From: Clostridiaceae bacterium
GTDB taxonomy: Bacteria > Bacillota > Clostridia > Oscillospirales > Butyricicoccaceae
Length of the DNA stretch: 63,685 bases
Reading direction: 5' to 3'
Assembly (NCBI GenBank): GCA_018383195.1
Contig: JAGZOP010000012.1
Location: 1-63,685, forward strand
Shown here piece after piece: positions 1 through 8,888 of the stretch. Within the stretch, counting starts at the first letter, position 1. Each line of letters starts with the position of its first letter. Below the pieces are notes generated by a model. The model was not told the origin of the DNA and made no database searches. It saw nothing but the letters and a program-made list of their open reading frames with translations. The position numbers and the translations under genes are program-made.

Positions 1-359
1 ATGCCGACGCATGCCATTGCAGCCGATGCAGCCAAACACCCAATCAGCGCCCCTTTGCGGGAATGATGACGCTTATAAATTGAAACCGCAATTACAACCA
101 GCACAACCATCAAAATGAAATCTTGAAGTTCACCGGAGCCGCCAGTCTGAGTCATTGTCAAATGAATCAAATCCTTAATAAGTGCCATTGCAATACCGGG
201 ACCGATGCCAAAAATAAATGCACCGATTAAAATTGCAGCGCCGCTCAAATCAATCTTGAGAAATGGCGGCATCAGCGGTACAGGAAACTCAAAATACATG
301 AGCACCGTAGCAATGGCTGCAAAAAGAGCCGTATACGTGATTTTCATTGTTTTTGTCAT
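1..359 (-). CDS. ribU: RibU-type riboflavin ECF transporter S component (partial)
   Basis: Membrane substrate-binding subunit of an energy-coupling factor transporter, predicted to import riboflavin. The visible N-terminal 119 residues start MTKTMKITYTALFAAIATVL and contain several hydrophobic helices with the PFLKIDLSGA pattern usual in ECF S components. The rest lies outside the window. The ATG at 359 follows AAGGAG about 9 nt upstream. The riboflavin assignment rests on the FMN riboswitch directly upstream. The promoter has been rearranged by the neighbouring prophage. Confidence 0.9.
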   Translation of the reverse strand, partial: MTKTMKITYTALFAAIATVLMYFEFPVPLMPPFLKIDLSGAAILIGAFIFGIGPGIAMALIKDLIHLTMTQTGGSGELQDFILMVVLVVIAVSIYKRHHSRKGALIGCLAASAAMACVG

Positions 360-391
360 ATCAGAACACTCCTTAACTTTGTTCTGTGAGG

Positions 392-430
392 TAAAGAAAA
401 AGCCCTTGGAGATATACTACTCCAAGGGCG
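392..430 (-). terminator. Riboswitch expression-platform terminator before ribU
   Basis: On the minus strand CCCTTGGAG and CTCCAAGGG form a 9-bp stem followed by a T-rich run, between the FMN aptamer and the ribU ribosome binding site. This is the expected position of the FMN-dependent terminator. Confidence 0.85.
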
Positions 431-447
431 CAGACGCACAAAAATAC

Positions 448-571
448 GCCTGTTTCTTTCATCCGGACTATAACCGTCGGTTGGGAATCAAACCCATCAT
501 GCCATATGGCTCGCAGACTTATAGGCAAATGCCTCTTCACTGCCGGTGGAGACTTTCACTCCGCCCTGAAA
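448..571 (-). promoter_or_regulatory. FMN riboswitch (RFN element)
   Basis: The minus strand holds the conserved RFN blocks in order: AGGGCGGAGTGAAAGTC, CCACCGGCAGT, TCTGCGAGCC, TTTGATTCCCAACCGACGGT and ATAGTCCGGATGAAAGAA. FMN binding is expected to favour the terminator just downstream and lower ribU expression. Confidence 0.95.
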
Positions 572-587
572 CAGAACTGATATAAAC

Positions 588-604
588 TTTACATGTTTAT
601 TATA
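588..604. other. attL core (17-bp direct repeat)
   Basis: TTTACATGTTTATTATA is repeated exactly at 35242-35258, just beyond the integrase gene. On the minus strand the core includes TATAAT, the -10 box of the ribU promoter. Confidence 0.85.
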
Positions 605-627
605 CAATAACCGAAGTTCTTTTGCAA
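599..627 (-). promoter_or_regulatory. Hybrid ribU promoter created at attL
   Basis: TATAAT at 604-599 belongs to the att core. TTGCAA at 627-622 lies inside the prophage, 17 bp upstream. It replaces the native TTGACA now stranded at the right prophage end. TTGCAA matches the -35 consensus at 4 of 6 positions, so a weaker promoter probably remains. Confidence 0.6.
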
Positions 628-712
628 TACCTACTTCAAAAATTCGTATCACAATCCATTTCCTCAAAATCTGCAACTTTTTCGCAAGCATTATTTTTAA
701 GTAAAATGCCCT

Positions 713-724
713 GTTAGTTGCAAA
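713..724. other. Candidate integrase arm-type site, left
   Basis: GTTAGTTGCAAA at the left prophage end matches the repeats at 35098-35129 beside the integrase gene. Such short direct repeats flanking an att core are typical arm-binding sites of tyrosine integrases. The role is inferred. Confidence 0.55.
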
Positions 725-744
725 CCGCCCCATTTCGCACAAAA

Positions 745-770
745 CAAAAGCCCGCCTTTCGGCGGGCTTT
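745..770 (-). terminator. Terminator of the prophage late operon
   Basis: AGCCCGCC and GGCGGGCT form a stem just after the stop of the last late gene. On the minus strand it is followed by TTTTGTTTTG. Confidence 0.85.
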
Positions 771-778
771 CTTCTTCA

Positions 779-3700
779 CTAAAACGGCAGGCTGAGCGGT
801 TTCAGCGTTTTTAGTCTCTGCGGCTGCTGCATGCCTGTTGACTTTCTGCCGGAACTCTTCCCGCTTCCACCTCTGCCGATCTTGTAATCGTCATAGGTCG
901 AAGCCATTTTCAGAATCAAATCCTTCTGGTTCTGCGGCAAATCCCATTCATTCAGATATGCGATCACCTTTTTCTTTTTGCTGTATCGTTCGCCCTCTAC
1001 GCCCTTCTGGCGTCCGACACCCGCTTTGATAATCTCATATGTGACAACATCCATGCCGGTCTGTTCCAGCTCCCACGCAAGTTCTCGTTCGTCCTCGCTT
1101 CCGTCTCTGCCGATGTCGGACCATTCCCAGTCCCAGCCTTTGGCGTCGCCCAGGAAGTAGCGCAGTCCCTGCTCCGCTTTGAAGTCTAAACCGAGTTCAT
1201 CAATCAGCGCATCCTTCTTCGCCCGTTTATGGTCTGCCTTATCCAGTTTGCGAATGGTTGCATCGTCATCTACTTCGGCGTCAATCTGATCCATGCGGAA
1301 TTTCGTGTAAACAATATCCGTGGGGTCCATCCCCGAAAGCCATGTCTTTGCAGCCTCGCCGTTCCATTTGTCGCCCATCTGCGGAATCAGCAGTTTTTCC
1401 GTAACCGCGCGGCGCTGCGCGTCGGTCAAATCCGCTGCGCCGATCATGTCTGTGCAAATGTCCACCATTTGCCCCGCCTTGTTCTCGATTTCATTTTCGC
1501 TGCTGGAGGTTTTGCAGAAAAGGACGTATTTTATAACTGCGTCCGCGCTCAAACCGTCCTCGTGCGCGAGTGAAAGCGCGGCTTCCTGCATTTTTCCGGT
1601 TACGCTGCGCGTAATCGCAAAATCGGTTTCATTTTCATAGCTCGGGATATCATACGATGTTCCGATCAGGCAGCCGTCCAGATATTTTTTCGCGTCCGCA
1701 GAAATATCCAGTGCCATAATCGCATTGCGTTTCGCGCCCTTCTTCGTTCCGCCGCGTTCGTATGTGCTCATCTCATCGACTGCCTGCACCGCGCGCACGC
1801 CGTCATAAGCCGCCGACGGCTCCACGCCGAACTGATTTCTGAGCGTATCATATGCGCGCGTTTCCTTCGCATTCAGACTGGACTGGAAGCCGCTGCGCAC
1901 ATATTCGCGCCCGCGCCCGGTTGCATATGGACCGAATACAGCCGCCTGTGCAGCCTGAAGTGCTTTGTTCCCTTCACCGTAAAGCGGGAATTTCAGCTCC
2001 CGTTTGCCTTCCTTGTCATATCCGTAAACGCCTGAGTTGTAAGCCGCGTGCAAGCCGCGTACAGTTTTGCGAAGCTGTCCGCCGCCCGTCGGCAGTCCGA
2101 TTGCAAGGGCAGGCTTAGAAAGCTCGTCTACCGCCGTGACAATCTTGCTTTCCCGCGTCCCTTCGCCCGTCAGCGCCTTGGTGAGCGTCACAAGGTCCGG
2201 CATCGCGCTTTCAATCGGCATACGCGCATTACCCGCTCCAAACGCCGCGCCCAAAGGACCGCTGATAAACGGCACTTCGCTTGCAACGTCCTGCGCTGTC
2301 TCAAGGATTGCGTCGCCCAGTTCCGGTTTCTCGGTCTGAAAATCCTCTTCATCCAGATCGCCTCGCACAAGTTCCAGCGCCATGTCAATCGTGTTCGGCA
2401 GCATCCATCCGGTGAAGCGTCCAACCATGCTGTTAATTAGTCCGACAGGATCAGGAGCCGGGCGCACGCCTGTGATCTTCTCCATCGTGTCATTGAACAG
2501 ATATGCGGTCAAAAACAGCTTTGCAAAGGTGCCGACCGCCGCGCCTACGCTCATAGAGCGCGGAATATCGTGCACCCAATGCGAAATGGTGTTTGCCGGT
2601 TCGAGCTGGAACATGGTCACAGCCTTGACAAGAGGGTTCTTGCTTTCAAACAGCATCGGTCTTGCGCCTACGCTGCGGTCGCCAATGACGCGCGCCGCCC
2701 AGTCATCCGCTTCTTTCATCGCCTGTTCTGCGTTCAGTCCCGCGCGCACGTTGTCATAATATCGCCCGCGCGTCAAAATCCCTGCCGTGAAGTGGTCTAC
2801 CCACTCCATCGGCTTGCCGCCGATGTCCTGAACCTTTTGCAGATTCGTTTTCCATACGCGGTCTGTGCCATGGCGGTTGGTGAGGAAGGTGCTGCGTGCG
2901 TCAAAATCGCCGTCTCCGGTAAGACTTCTTGCGTAGTTCAGCGCTGCGCGTGCCATACTTTTCGCGCTGACCTCCGAGCCGCCCTGCTGCATTGCCACAA
3001 GGTTATTGAGCGCCGTTGCAATATTGAAGCCAGTCAGGTTCACTGCCGCCTTGGTCTCCACGTCGCTCACCGCGCGGTACAGGGGGCGCCCGGTCTGCTC
3101 CTCCGCAGAGCGGTCTGTCAGCTGCTTCTTTCCCGCGAGCATGTCCGCATATTTGCGCAGCCATGTCGGGAAATGCGGTAAGGAATATTGGTCGCGCTCC
3201 CAAATCTCCATCTTGGCTTTCAGCCTTTCGTTCGGGTCCATGGTGTAGTCCCCGTCCAGGCTGTCCAGTTCCGCGCGTGTCCCTTCGTCCGAAAAACGAT
3301 AGCGCAGCCGTTCCTCAAAGGTACGGATATTCTGAATATCCTCAGTAAAGAAAATCTCTCTACCCGCAAATGAAATATAATCATCGACCGCGCGTACTGC
3401 GTCGAAGTCCTTGATCTGCACCTTGTCCGTATCGCCCACGCGGTGCTCTGCGTATGGTTGGTATGGCTGCCCCGGTCTGCGGTTTGCCGTTGTGCCCGCA
3501 ATCTCGGTTGGCAGTTCGTCCGCCTTGGTTTCAATGCCGAGCGCCTTGCGCAAAAACTTTGCACCCCGCCCGCCTTCATCGATGCGCGTGCGTGCCGGAA
3601 GATAGTTTTTCATATATTCCAGCGGTTCATATCCGTTGCGAATACGTGTTTCATTCTGATCCGGATAGAGCGAATCCATAATGGCAATCAGGTCGCGTTC

Positions 3701-6700
3701 CAGCTGCTTTGCGCGCGCCGGTCTGATGTGCTTCTTGTTTTTCTCGTAATATTTGTCCATCGCAACGCGCAGTTTGGAGGAATCTTTCCCGGTGCGCTCC
3801 AAATATTCCGCATAGTTCAGCATCGCAACCCATGTGGATTCTTCTCTGGTTGTGCCTTTTACCGCCTCGCGCAGCATGTCGCGGTGATCATTCTCATACC
3901 GCATGCGTTCTGCGTTATGTGCATGAACCGGACGAATCAGCGCATCGTTTACCTCGGCAGCATCGTTTCCGGTAACAGCTTCAATTACGCGCTCCGGCGT
4001 CTTTGCGCTCAGAGATACGCCCATTTTCGCGTCTTTCCACTTTTCCGAGTTCCGAATCAGTGCGTCTGCTGCGTTCCTGCGTGAAGTGTCCAGCTGTGTC
4101 TTGTATTCGTAAAACGGCTGCATCGCGGTTTTGTATTCTCCGAGCAGCTTTGCATAGGATGTGATCTTCTCAAGCTTTTCCGGGCTGACTTCGCGCGTCG
4201 GCGTGCGTCCCTTTGCAAGTTCTTCTGCCGTTACGAGGTCTGCCTTGGTCAGCTTGAACTGATGCTGCAAGCGTCCGAGTGTCTGCCGCATGCCTTCCAG
4301 CTGTCTGGTAATTTCAATCGCGCCCGCAGCGTCCGGCGCATTCACGTCCATCGGGTGCACGCTGGAACGCGCTGCCGCTTCCCTGACCGGATGGTTTGCT
4401 GCAATCCGGTTTGCGCGTAAAAGCGCTTCTTCCGCAACCATATCGGCGTATGTCGCGCGCGTCCTCTCATATGCCGCATCCGCTGCATCCGTGCGCGGAC
4501 CTTCCAGCGCTTCCAGCTGATCTTTCGCGTCCTCAGCATTCTGCGCCGCACGAACCGCCCGTTCTTCCTGCTCGACAATATCCGGAATTTCGTAGCTGTC
4601 GCTTTCAAGCGCCTCCTGCTGTTCCTGCGCCCGCTGTACACTCTTAGCATCCGGCGGCAGTTTCTTTCTCCGGATCGTTTCAAACGCTTCCGCAGGCATG
4701 GTGACAACCTTGTTCGCGCCGGTCTGCTTGTTGTGAAACTCCACTTCATATGTACCATCTGCATTTAAGCCAATGATCGTGCCGAGATTTCGAAGCCCCC
4801 GCGCGCGAACCTTATCACCCACTTCAATCTTCGGCAGCTCCGGCGTGTGCGTCTCCGGATTCATGTCAATCGTTGTCTCCTGCGCCTGCGGCTTGCCATA
4901 CTCCATCGTAAGCTTCACCTTGCTTTCCCCGGCAGTTTGGGGTATACTATCAGTAGAAGGTGAAGTCACGTCGCTGGGGTAGCCCACTGGTTCTGCCGGT
5001 TCGGTCCCAGTCTTGAACGTCGTGGCTTCACCTTCTTTATTTGCAAGCATAACCTCATGTACATAATATTTTGACGCCATAGCAGGATTATCGTATCTCT
5101 TTACAATAACCCCCATGTCATAATCTTGTCCGGCAATTTTAATGCGCCCACCAAAGGTGACTGTATCATAACGTCTCCCTTTCCAATTTGCTTGCTCGTC
5201 TATCACCTGCCCTTTCTCAATTACGTCCGGTACAGCTGCGAATGCAATCGCCTTTTCTCTTCCTATGCCGTGTGAAATGCTGTCACGTGCACCGCTTCTT
5301 GTTAACGCAACTTCGCCAAAGTTCTTTCTAAAGACCTTGTTTCCAATCGAATTGAAAAATTCCGTCACCTGATCAATCAGTTTTTTATCACTTTGCGCAA
5401 ACTCGTTTCCGGTCATTTCAAAGAGCGTGCCGTTTTTTTCAAAAAGATCACGATTCTCTTTGATGCGATCATTTAATGTTTTTGGCTTTTCGATACTCGT
5501 CTGCTCCGGCGTGTGCGTCTCCGGGTTCGTGTCAATCGCAGTCTCCTCCGCCTGCGGCTTGCCATATGCAATCGTCAGCCCCGGCTTTTCCGTCTGCCCA
5601 ATCGCTTGGGAATTTTCCGTTTTCGGCTTCCCGTACTCCATCGTAAGCCCTGCCTTGCTTTCTCCGGCAGTTTGTGCTATACTATGCGCAACAAGAGTAT
5701 CGTCAGTCATCGCCTCGGGCATTGGACGCCCGTTGGAAAGAAGCTGATCGATGCTCTTGTTTTTTGCATCTGCTTGCAGTATACTATGAGTAGAAGGGAC
5801 GCCGTCCCCACTTGTTTCGGGCAATTGGAGCCCGGCACTTTGTGGGTATAAGGTGTCCTCTTTTTTTGTCCAGAGGGTTTCCTGTCCTTTCGGCTTTGCC
5901 CGGGGCAGCGGCAGCGGTTGCCCCATGCGGTCACGCACACCTCTCGCCGCCGATTCAATGCCGTTCTGTGCAGCCTCCATGCCGCTGCCGGTCACCAGAC
6001 CGGTACCGGCTCCAATGATACCGTTGTAAATAATTTCGCCGAGATCCCACTGTGCGCCGCTGTCGTAGGTTGCACGCTTCAAAAGCGGATCAAGTGCCGC
6101 TTCCAGGCTTTCCTCGAATCCCTCGCCCAGTGCGTTTGCGCCGTGCTTTGCAATCGTCTGCAAAGCCTTTTCGCCTGCCGCGCTGCCAGCAAGCTTTTTT
6201 ACCGCCTTGTCGATTCCCTTTTGAATCAGATCATCCGCAGCGCCTTTGCCGAATGCCTTGCCAAGCGGCTTCGCCACGTTGCTGATTTTTTCGGTCAGCA
6301 CGCTCGCAGCACCGCTCAACATGCCGTAGTTTGCCTGCTGCATATGGCTCGCGCCGGACTGCCGTGCTTCTTTCGCTCCACCGCCTATGCCGCGCATAAG
6401 CATTGCCGGAGTACCGCCAAGCGCCATATCTCCAAGCATTTGCGCGCCCGCAGTACCAACGTCTATCGCCGCACTGCCGAACGCTCCCAAGCCTCTTTTC
6501 GCGGTTTGAGTATCCCGCGCACCGCTTTCACCCAATGCGTCCGCTGTCTGATAGACCTCCTGCGATGCCGCACGTGTGCCGCGATTCTGCTTTTCGTACA
6601 TCTCAATTTTCTTACGATTTGCTGCAATCAGATCGGTTAATTCTTTGCGCTCGTCATTGGTCAGGCTGCCGTCCGCTTCCCAATCACGCAGAGATTTCTC

Positions 6701-7426
6701 CCACCGGCGGATTTCATCCTCCCATACCTTGATTTCACGCGCATGCTCTTTTTCCATGCCCAAACCGCGTCCAGTGATTGCGAGTCCATGAAAATTCTCC
6801 ATGTCGCTCCCGTAGCCTTTCGCAGCTCCGCTGAGCATCTTCTTGATCCGTTCCCCGGTCTCCGGACCATGCACCCTGTCCCAAACCGCGTCCCGATGCT
6901 TTTTCGCAGCCTTCTGCATATCCGGCGCAACTATGCCATTTCTCAGGCTCCGCTCAGTGCCGGTTCTCTGTGCATCCCGGCTCATGCCGGGCAGGACATT
7001 CGGCGTATAGGCAGGCTTTCCGCCCCCCATCCATCGTCCGGTGGCGCTGTCGAAGGTCATGCCCTTCGCGTCTTTCCGGTTTGCCTTGTGCAGCCGATCC
7101 TGTTCAGCTTCAATCTTTTTCCGCGTAGACTTATCTGCGTTCGCTTTCTGTGCTTCAAGCCGCGCCCAGTTCTCAGAACGTCCCTGCATGCGCTGCGCGG
7201 CGGTCTGCTTTGTCCCAAATTGCGGCTTTGCCGCCTGTCCGCGGAAAGTGTCCCGCACGCTGGTCGTGATGTCCTTCCCCGGGCTGCGCACCGGCTTATT
7301 CTGCTTTTGGGCCTTCTTCGCAGCCGCTTTTTTCTCCTGCTCTGCCTTTTTCGCAGCAGCGGTGGCTTTCTTCTTTCGGTCATCCTCAAAGCGCTTTGCC
7401 GCGCTTTTTCGTCTGTCTATCGCCAT
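779..7426 (-). CDS. Giant internal virion / ejection protein with embedded BECR-like (LPD3-type) domain
   Basis: A 2215-residue protein, last in the late operon, with AGGAG before the ATG. Residues 1-60 are Lys/Ala-rich. A GEGFEESLE motif lies near 440. Residues about 680-797 (FRKNFGEVALTRSGARDSI, NWKGRRYDTV, MGVIVKRYDN) resemble the LPD3/BECR-fold nuclease-like domains of polyvalent phage proteins. A KOW/SH3-like stretch follows at about 866-912, then long charged helices. A hydrophobic helix lies near 1625-1645. Similar very large proteins in short-tailed phages are packaged and ejected with the DNA, so an ejection or membrane-crossing role is likely. The BECR-like region is flanked by near-identical repeats (see repeat features), suggesting a swappable module. 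Confidence 0.75.
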   Translation of the reverse strand: MAIDRRKSAAKRFEDDRKKKATAAAKKAEQEKKAAAKKAQKQNKPVRSPGKDITTSVRDTFRGQAAKPQFGTKQTAAQRMQGRSENWARLEAQKANADKSTRKKIEAEQDRLHKANRKDAKGMTFDSATGRWMGGGKPAYTPNVLPGMSRDAQRTGTERSLRNGIVAPDMQKAAKKHRDAVWDRVHGPETGERIKKMLSGAAKGYGSDMENFHGLAITGRGLGMEKEHAREIKVWEDEIRRWEKSLRDWEADGSLTNDERKELTDLIAANRKKIEMYEKQNRGTRAASQEVYQTADALGESGARDTQTAKRGLGAFGSAAIDVGTAGAQMLGDMALGGTPAMLMRGIGGGAKEARQSGASHMQQANYGMLSGAASVLTEKISNVAKPLGKAFGKGAADDLIQKGIDKAVKKLAGSAAGEKALQTIAKHGANALGEGFEESLEAALDPLLKRATYDSGAQWDLGEIIYNGIIGAGTGLVTGSGMEAAQNGIESAARGVRDRMGQPLPLPRAKPKGQETLWTKKEDTLYPQSAGLQLPETSGDGVPSTHSILQADAKNKSIDQLLSNGRPMPEAMTDDTLVAHSIAQTAGESKAGLTMEYGKPKTENSQAIGQTEKPGLTIAYGKPQAEETAIDTNPETHTPEQTSIEKPKTLNDRIKENRDLFEKNGTLFEMTGNEFAQSDKKLIDQVTEFFNSIGNKVFRKNFGEVALTRSGARDSISHGIGREKAIAFAAVPDVIEKGQVIDEQANWKGRRYDTVTFGGRIKIAGQDYDMGVIVKRYDNPAMASKYYVHEVMLANKEGEATTFKTGTEPAEPVGYPSDVTSPSTDSIPQTAGESKVKLTMEYGKPQAQETTIDMNPETHTPELPKIEVGDKVRARGLRNLGTIIGLNADGTYEVEFHNKQTGANKVVTMPAEAFETIRRKKLPPDAKSVQRAQEQQEALESDSYEIPDIVEQEERAVRAAQNAEDAKDQLEALEGPRTDAADAAYERTRATYADMVAEEALLRANRIAANHPVREAAARSSVHPMDVNAPDAAGAIEITRQLEGMRQTLGRLQHQFKLTKADLVTAEELAKGRTPTREVSPEKLEKITSYAKLLGEYKTAMQPFYEYKTQLDTSRRNAADALIRNSEKWKDAKMGVSLSAKTPERVIEAVTGNDAAEVNDALIRPVHAHNAERMRYENDHRDMLREAVKGTTREESTWVAMLNYAEYLERTGKDSSKLRVAMDKYYEKNKKHIRPARAKQLERDLIAIMDSLYPDQNETRIRNGYEPLEYMKNYLPARTRIDEGGRGAKFLRKALGIETKADELPTEIAGTTANRRPGQPYQPYAEHRVGDTDKVQIKDFDAVRAVDDYISFAGREIFFTEDIQNIRTFEERLRYRFSDEGTRAELDSLDGDYTMDPNERLKAKMEIWERDQYSLPHFPTWLRKYADMLAGKKQLTDRSAEEQTGRPLYRAVSDVETKAAVNLTGFNIATALNNLVAMQQGGSEVSAKSMARAALNYARSLTGDGDFDARSTFLTNRHGTDRVWKTNLQKVQDIGGKPMEWVDHFTAGILTRGRYYDNVRAGLNAEQAMKEADDWAARVIGDRSVGARPMLFESKNPLVKAVTMFQLEPANTISHWVHDIPRSMSVGAAVGTFAKLFLTAYLFNDTMEKITGVRPAPDPVGLINSMVGRFTGWMLPNTIDMALELVRGDLDEEDFQTEKPELGDAILETAQDVASEVPFISGPLGAAFGAGNARMPIESAMPDLVTLTKALTGEGTRESKIVTAVDELSKPALAIGLPTGGGQLRKTVRGLHAAYNSGVYGYDKEGKRELKFPLYGEGNKALQAAQAAVFGPYATGRGREYVRSGFQSSLNAKETRAYDTLRNQFGVEPSAAYDGVRAVQAVDEMSTYERGGTKKGAKRNAIMALDISADAKKYLDGCLIGTSYDIPSYENETDFAITRSVTGKMQEAALSLAHEDGLSADAVIKYVLFCKTSSSENEIENKAGQMVDICTDMIGAADLTDAQRRAVTEKLLIPQMGDKWNGEAAKTWLSGMDPTDIVYTKFRMDQIDAEVDDDATIRKLDKADHKRAKKDALIDELGLDFKAEQGLRYFLGDAKGWDWEWSDIGRDGSEDERELAWELEQTGMDVVTYEIIKAGVGRQKGVEGERYSKKKKVIAYLNEWDLPQNQKDLILKMASTYDDYKIGRGGSGKSSGRKSTGMQQPQRLKTLKPLSLPF
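4836..4960. repeat. Intragenic repeat, downstream copy, in the giant virion protein gene
   Basis: Encodes IPQTAGESKVKLTMEYGKPQ and then QETTIDMNPETHTPE on the minus strand. Closely matches segments within 5503-5690, with most differences single substitutions. It lies on the other side of the BECR-like domain. Confidence 0.8.
5503..5690. repeat. Intragenic repeat, upstream copies, in the giant virion protein gene
   Basis: Encodes IAQTAGESKAGLTMEYGKPK, then GLTIAYGKPQ and EETAIDTNPETHTPE. The GLTxxYGKP unit occurs twice here and once at 4836-4960. Together these repeats bracket about 540 bp encoding the BECR-like domain. Confidence 0.8.
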
Positions 7427-7482
7427 AGAAATCTCCTATCCTTTTCAAAGAAGCCCGGCTTTCCGCCGGGCTTCTTCTGCGC

Positions 7483-8874
7483 TTAAAACTGTCTGCCTGC
7501 AAACTGGTTCTGCAACTTCTGGAAAATGTTCGAAAGTTCCTGTCCCTGTCCCTGCATCTGTTTGAGATAAACATCAGCCGCAGCCGCATCCCATCCAAAT
7601 TTCTGCTGAATCATCAGGTTGAGCGTCGCAAGCTTGTTTGCAATGTCCATGCTCTCAAATTCGCGCATTGCCTGCTGCCCTGCAAGCGTCAGCTGTCCGT
7701 TATATTTTCCGGTCAGCCCCGCCTGCGCAAAGCCATTCTGAATTGCATTCTGATATGCGTTCTGACCGTTCTCCAGCGCCCAGCGGTTGCTGTTTGCAAT
7801 CTGGTTTGCCGCCTGCATGCCTGCCTGCAATACCGTTTCATAGTACGCCTGAAGCTGCTGTGCGGTCGCAATGTCTCCCGAAAGTTCAGCGTTGCGGATT
7901 GCAAGGTCGATCTGCGCCAGCTGATTCTGTACATTCTGCGCATTCGAGTTAACTGCGCCCTGATAAGCATTGGATGCTGCAATCTGCGCGCTTTCGGTCA
8001 GTCCGCTGTCTGAAAGTCCCATGGCTGCGCGCTGCTCTGCGCCCGCACCGTTCGGGTTTACCGCATCGTAATAACTCTGCTGTACTGCCTGATTCGCCTG
8101 CATACCTGCCTGCTGCACCATGGGTTTCATCGCTTCAAGGTTTGCAATGTTCTGCTGCACTCCGGCATCAATGCCGCTGACAATTTCCCCTTTTACGCCC
8201 GTGGCAAAGTTTTCTAAATTCTGTTTCAGACTTTCTTCGTATTTCTTGTTTGCTAATTCCTTGCGCTTGCTGTCCAAAAGCTGCTGTGCAAGCTCCTGAT
8301 AGCGGTCTACGCTGCCACTCTCCCCCAGCTTTAAGCCGCGATTTCCGAGCGTGATTGCCGCCTGATTCAGTGCTTCCTCGTCTCCGGTTTCATCGTAATT
8401 CTTCATATACGCATCAAATAGCTGCGCGTAATCTGTGCGGTCTGTACTCTGACGAATATTTCCGCTTGAATCCTTGTATGTATAAATACCGCCGGGCTTC
8501 ACTGGACTAACCCCGCCGGGTTTCACAGCCGTCCCGCCACCGAGCACTGCGCCCGTCGAGCCCCCCGAAGGTCTGCTGCTCGAAGAACCGCCAGAAGGAC
8601 GTTTACCGCCAAGCGTACCACTTACCGCGTTGCCCATCGCTCCCGCCATTCCTGCAAGCATACCGGACATACCGCCCGGACGCTTTGACGAAGACGAACC
8701 GCCCGAACTCGGTTTCTTAATAGAGATGTGCTGTGAGCCATCTACGCCTCCCGAATATCCCTTATCTGCGCGAATGGATTCAGCACCCGCATGCGCTGCC
8801 GCCATGCCCTGTTTATCGCCTTTCTTCTTCGCCTCGTTATAGGCGTTCTGATAGTCTTTAATCGTCTTTGCCAT
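7483..8874 (-). CDS. Ala/Gln-rich virion protein, probable ejection protein
   Basis: 463 residues with GGAGG before the ATG. The N-terminus (YNEAKKKGDKQGMAAAHAGA, then YSGGVDGSQHI) is a motif found in Firmicute phage structural proteins. A Gly/Ser/Pro-rich linker covers about 50-130, followed by long Gln/Ala-rich helices (NLEAMKPMVQQAGMQANQAV) with no cysteine. Its position between the lysis genes and the giant internal protein, and its composition, resemble the small ejected proteins of short-tailed phages. Function is inferred. Confidence 0.65.
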   Translation of the reverse strand: MAKTIKDYQNAYNEAKKKGDKQGMAAAHAGAESIRADKGYSGGVDGSQHISIKKPSSGGSSSSKRPGGMSGMLAGMAGAMGNAVSGTLGGKRPSGGSSSSRPSGGSTGAVLGGGTAVKPGGVSPVKPGGIYTYKDSSGNIRQSTDRTDYAQLFDAYMKNYDETGDEEALNQAAITLGNRGLKLGESGSVDRYQELAQQLLDSKRKELANKKYEESLKQNLENFATGVKGEIVSGIDAGVQQNIANLEAMKPMVQQAGMQANQAVQQSYYDAVNPNGAGAEQRAAMGLSDSGLTESAQIAASNAYQGAVNSNAQNVQNQLAQIDLAIRNAELSGDIATAQQLQAYYETVLQAGMQAANQIANSNRWALENGQNAYQNAIQNGFAQAGLTGKYNGQLTLAGQQAMREFESMDIANKLATLNLMIQQKFGWDAAAADVYLKQMQGQGQELSNIFQKLQNQFAGRQF

Positions 8875-8888
8875 GTTTTTTCGCCTCC

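Noticed and set aside
205..585. Plus-strand open frame of 126 codons
   Set aside because: It is antisense to ribU, its leader terminator and the FMN riboswitch, and has no ribosome binding site.
713..724. attL core extended to GTTAGTTGCAAA
   Set aside because: The motif occurs three times at the other end inside the prophage boundary, so it fits arm sites rather than the crossover core.
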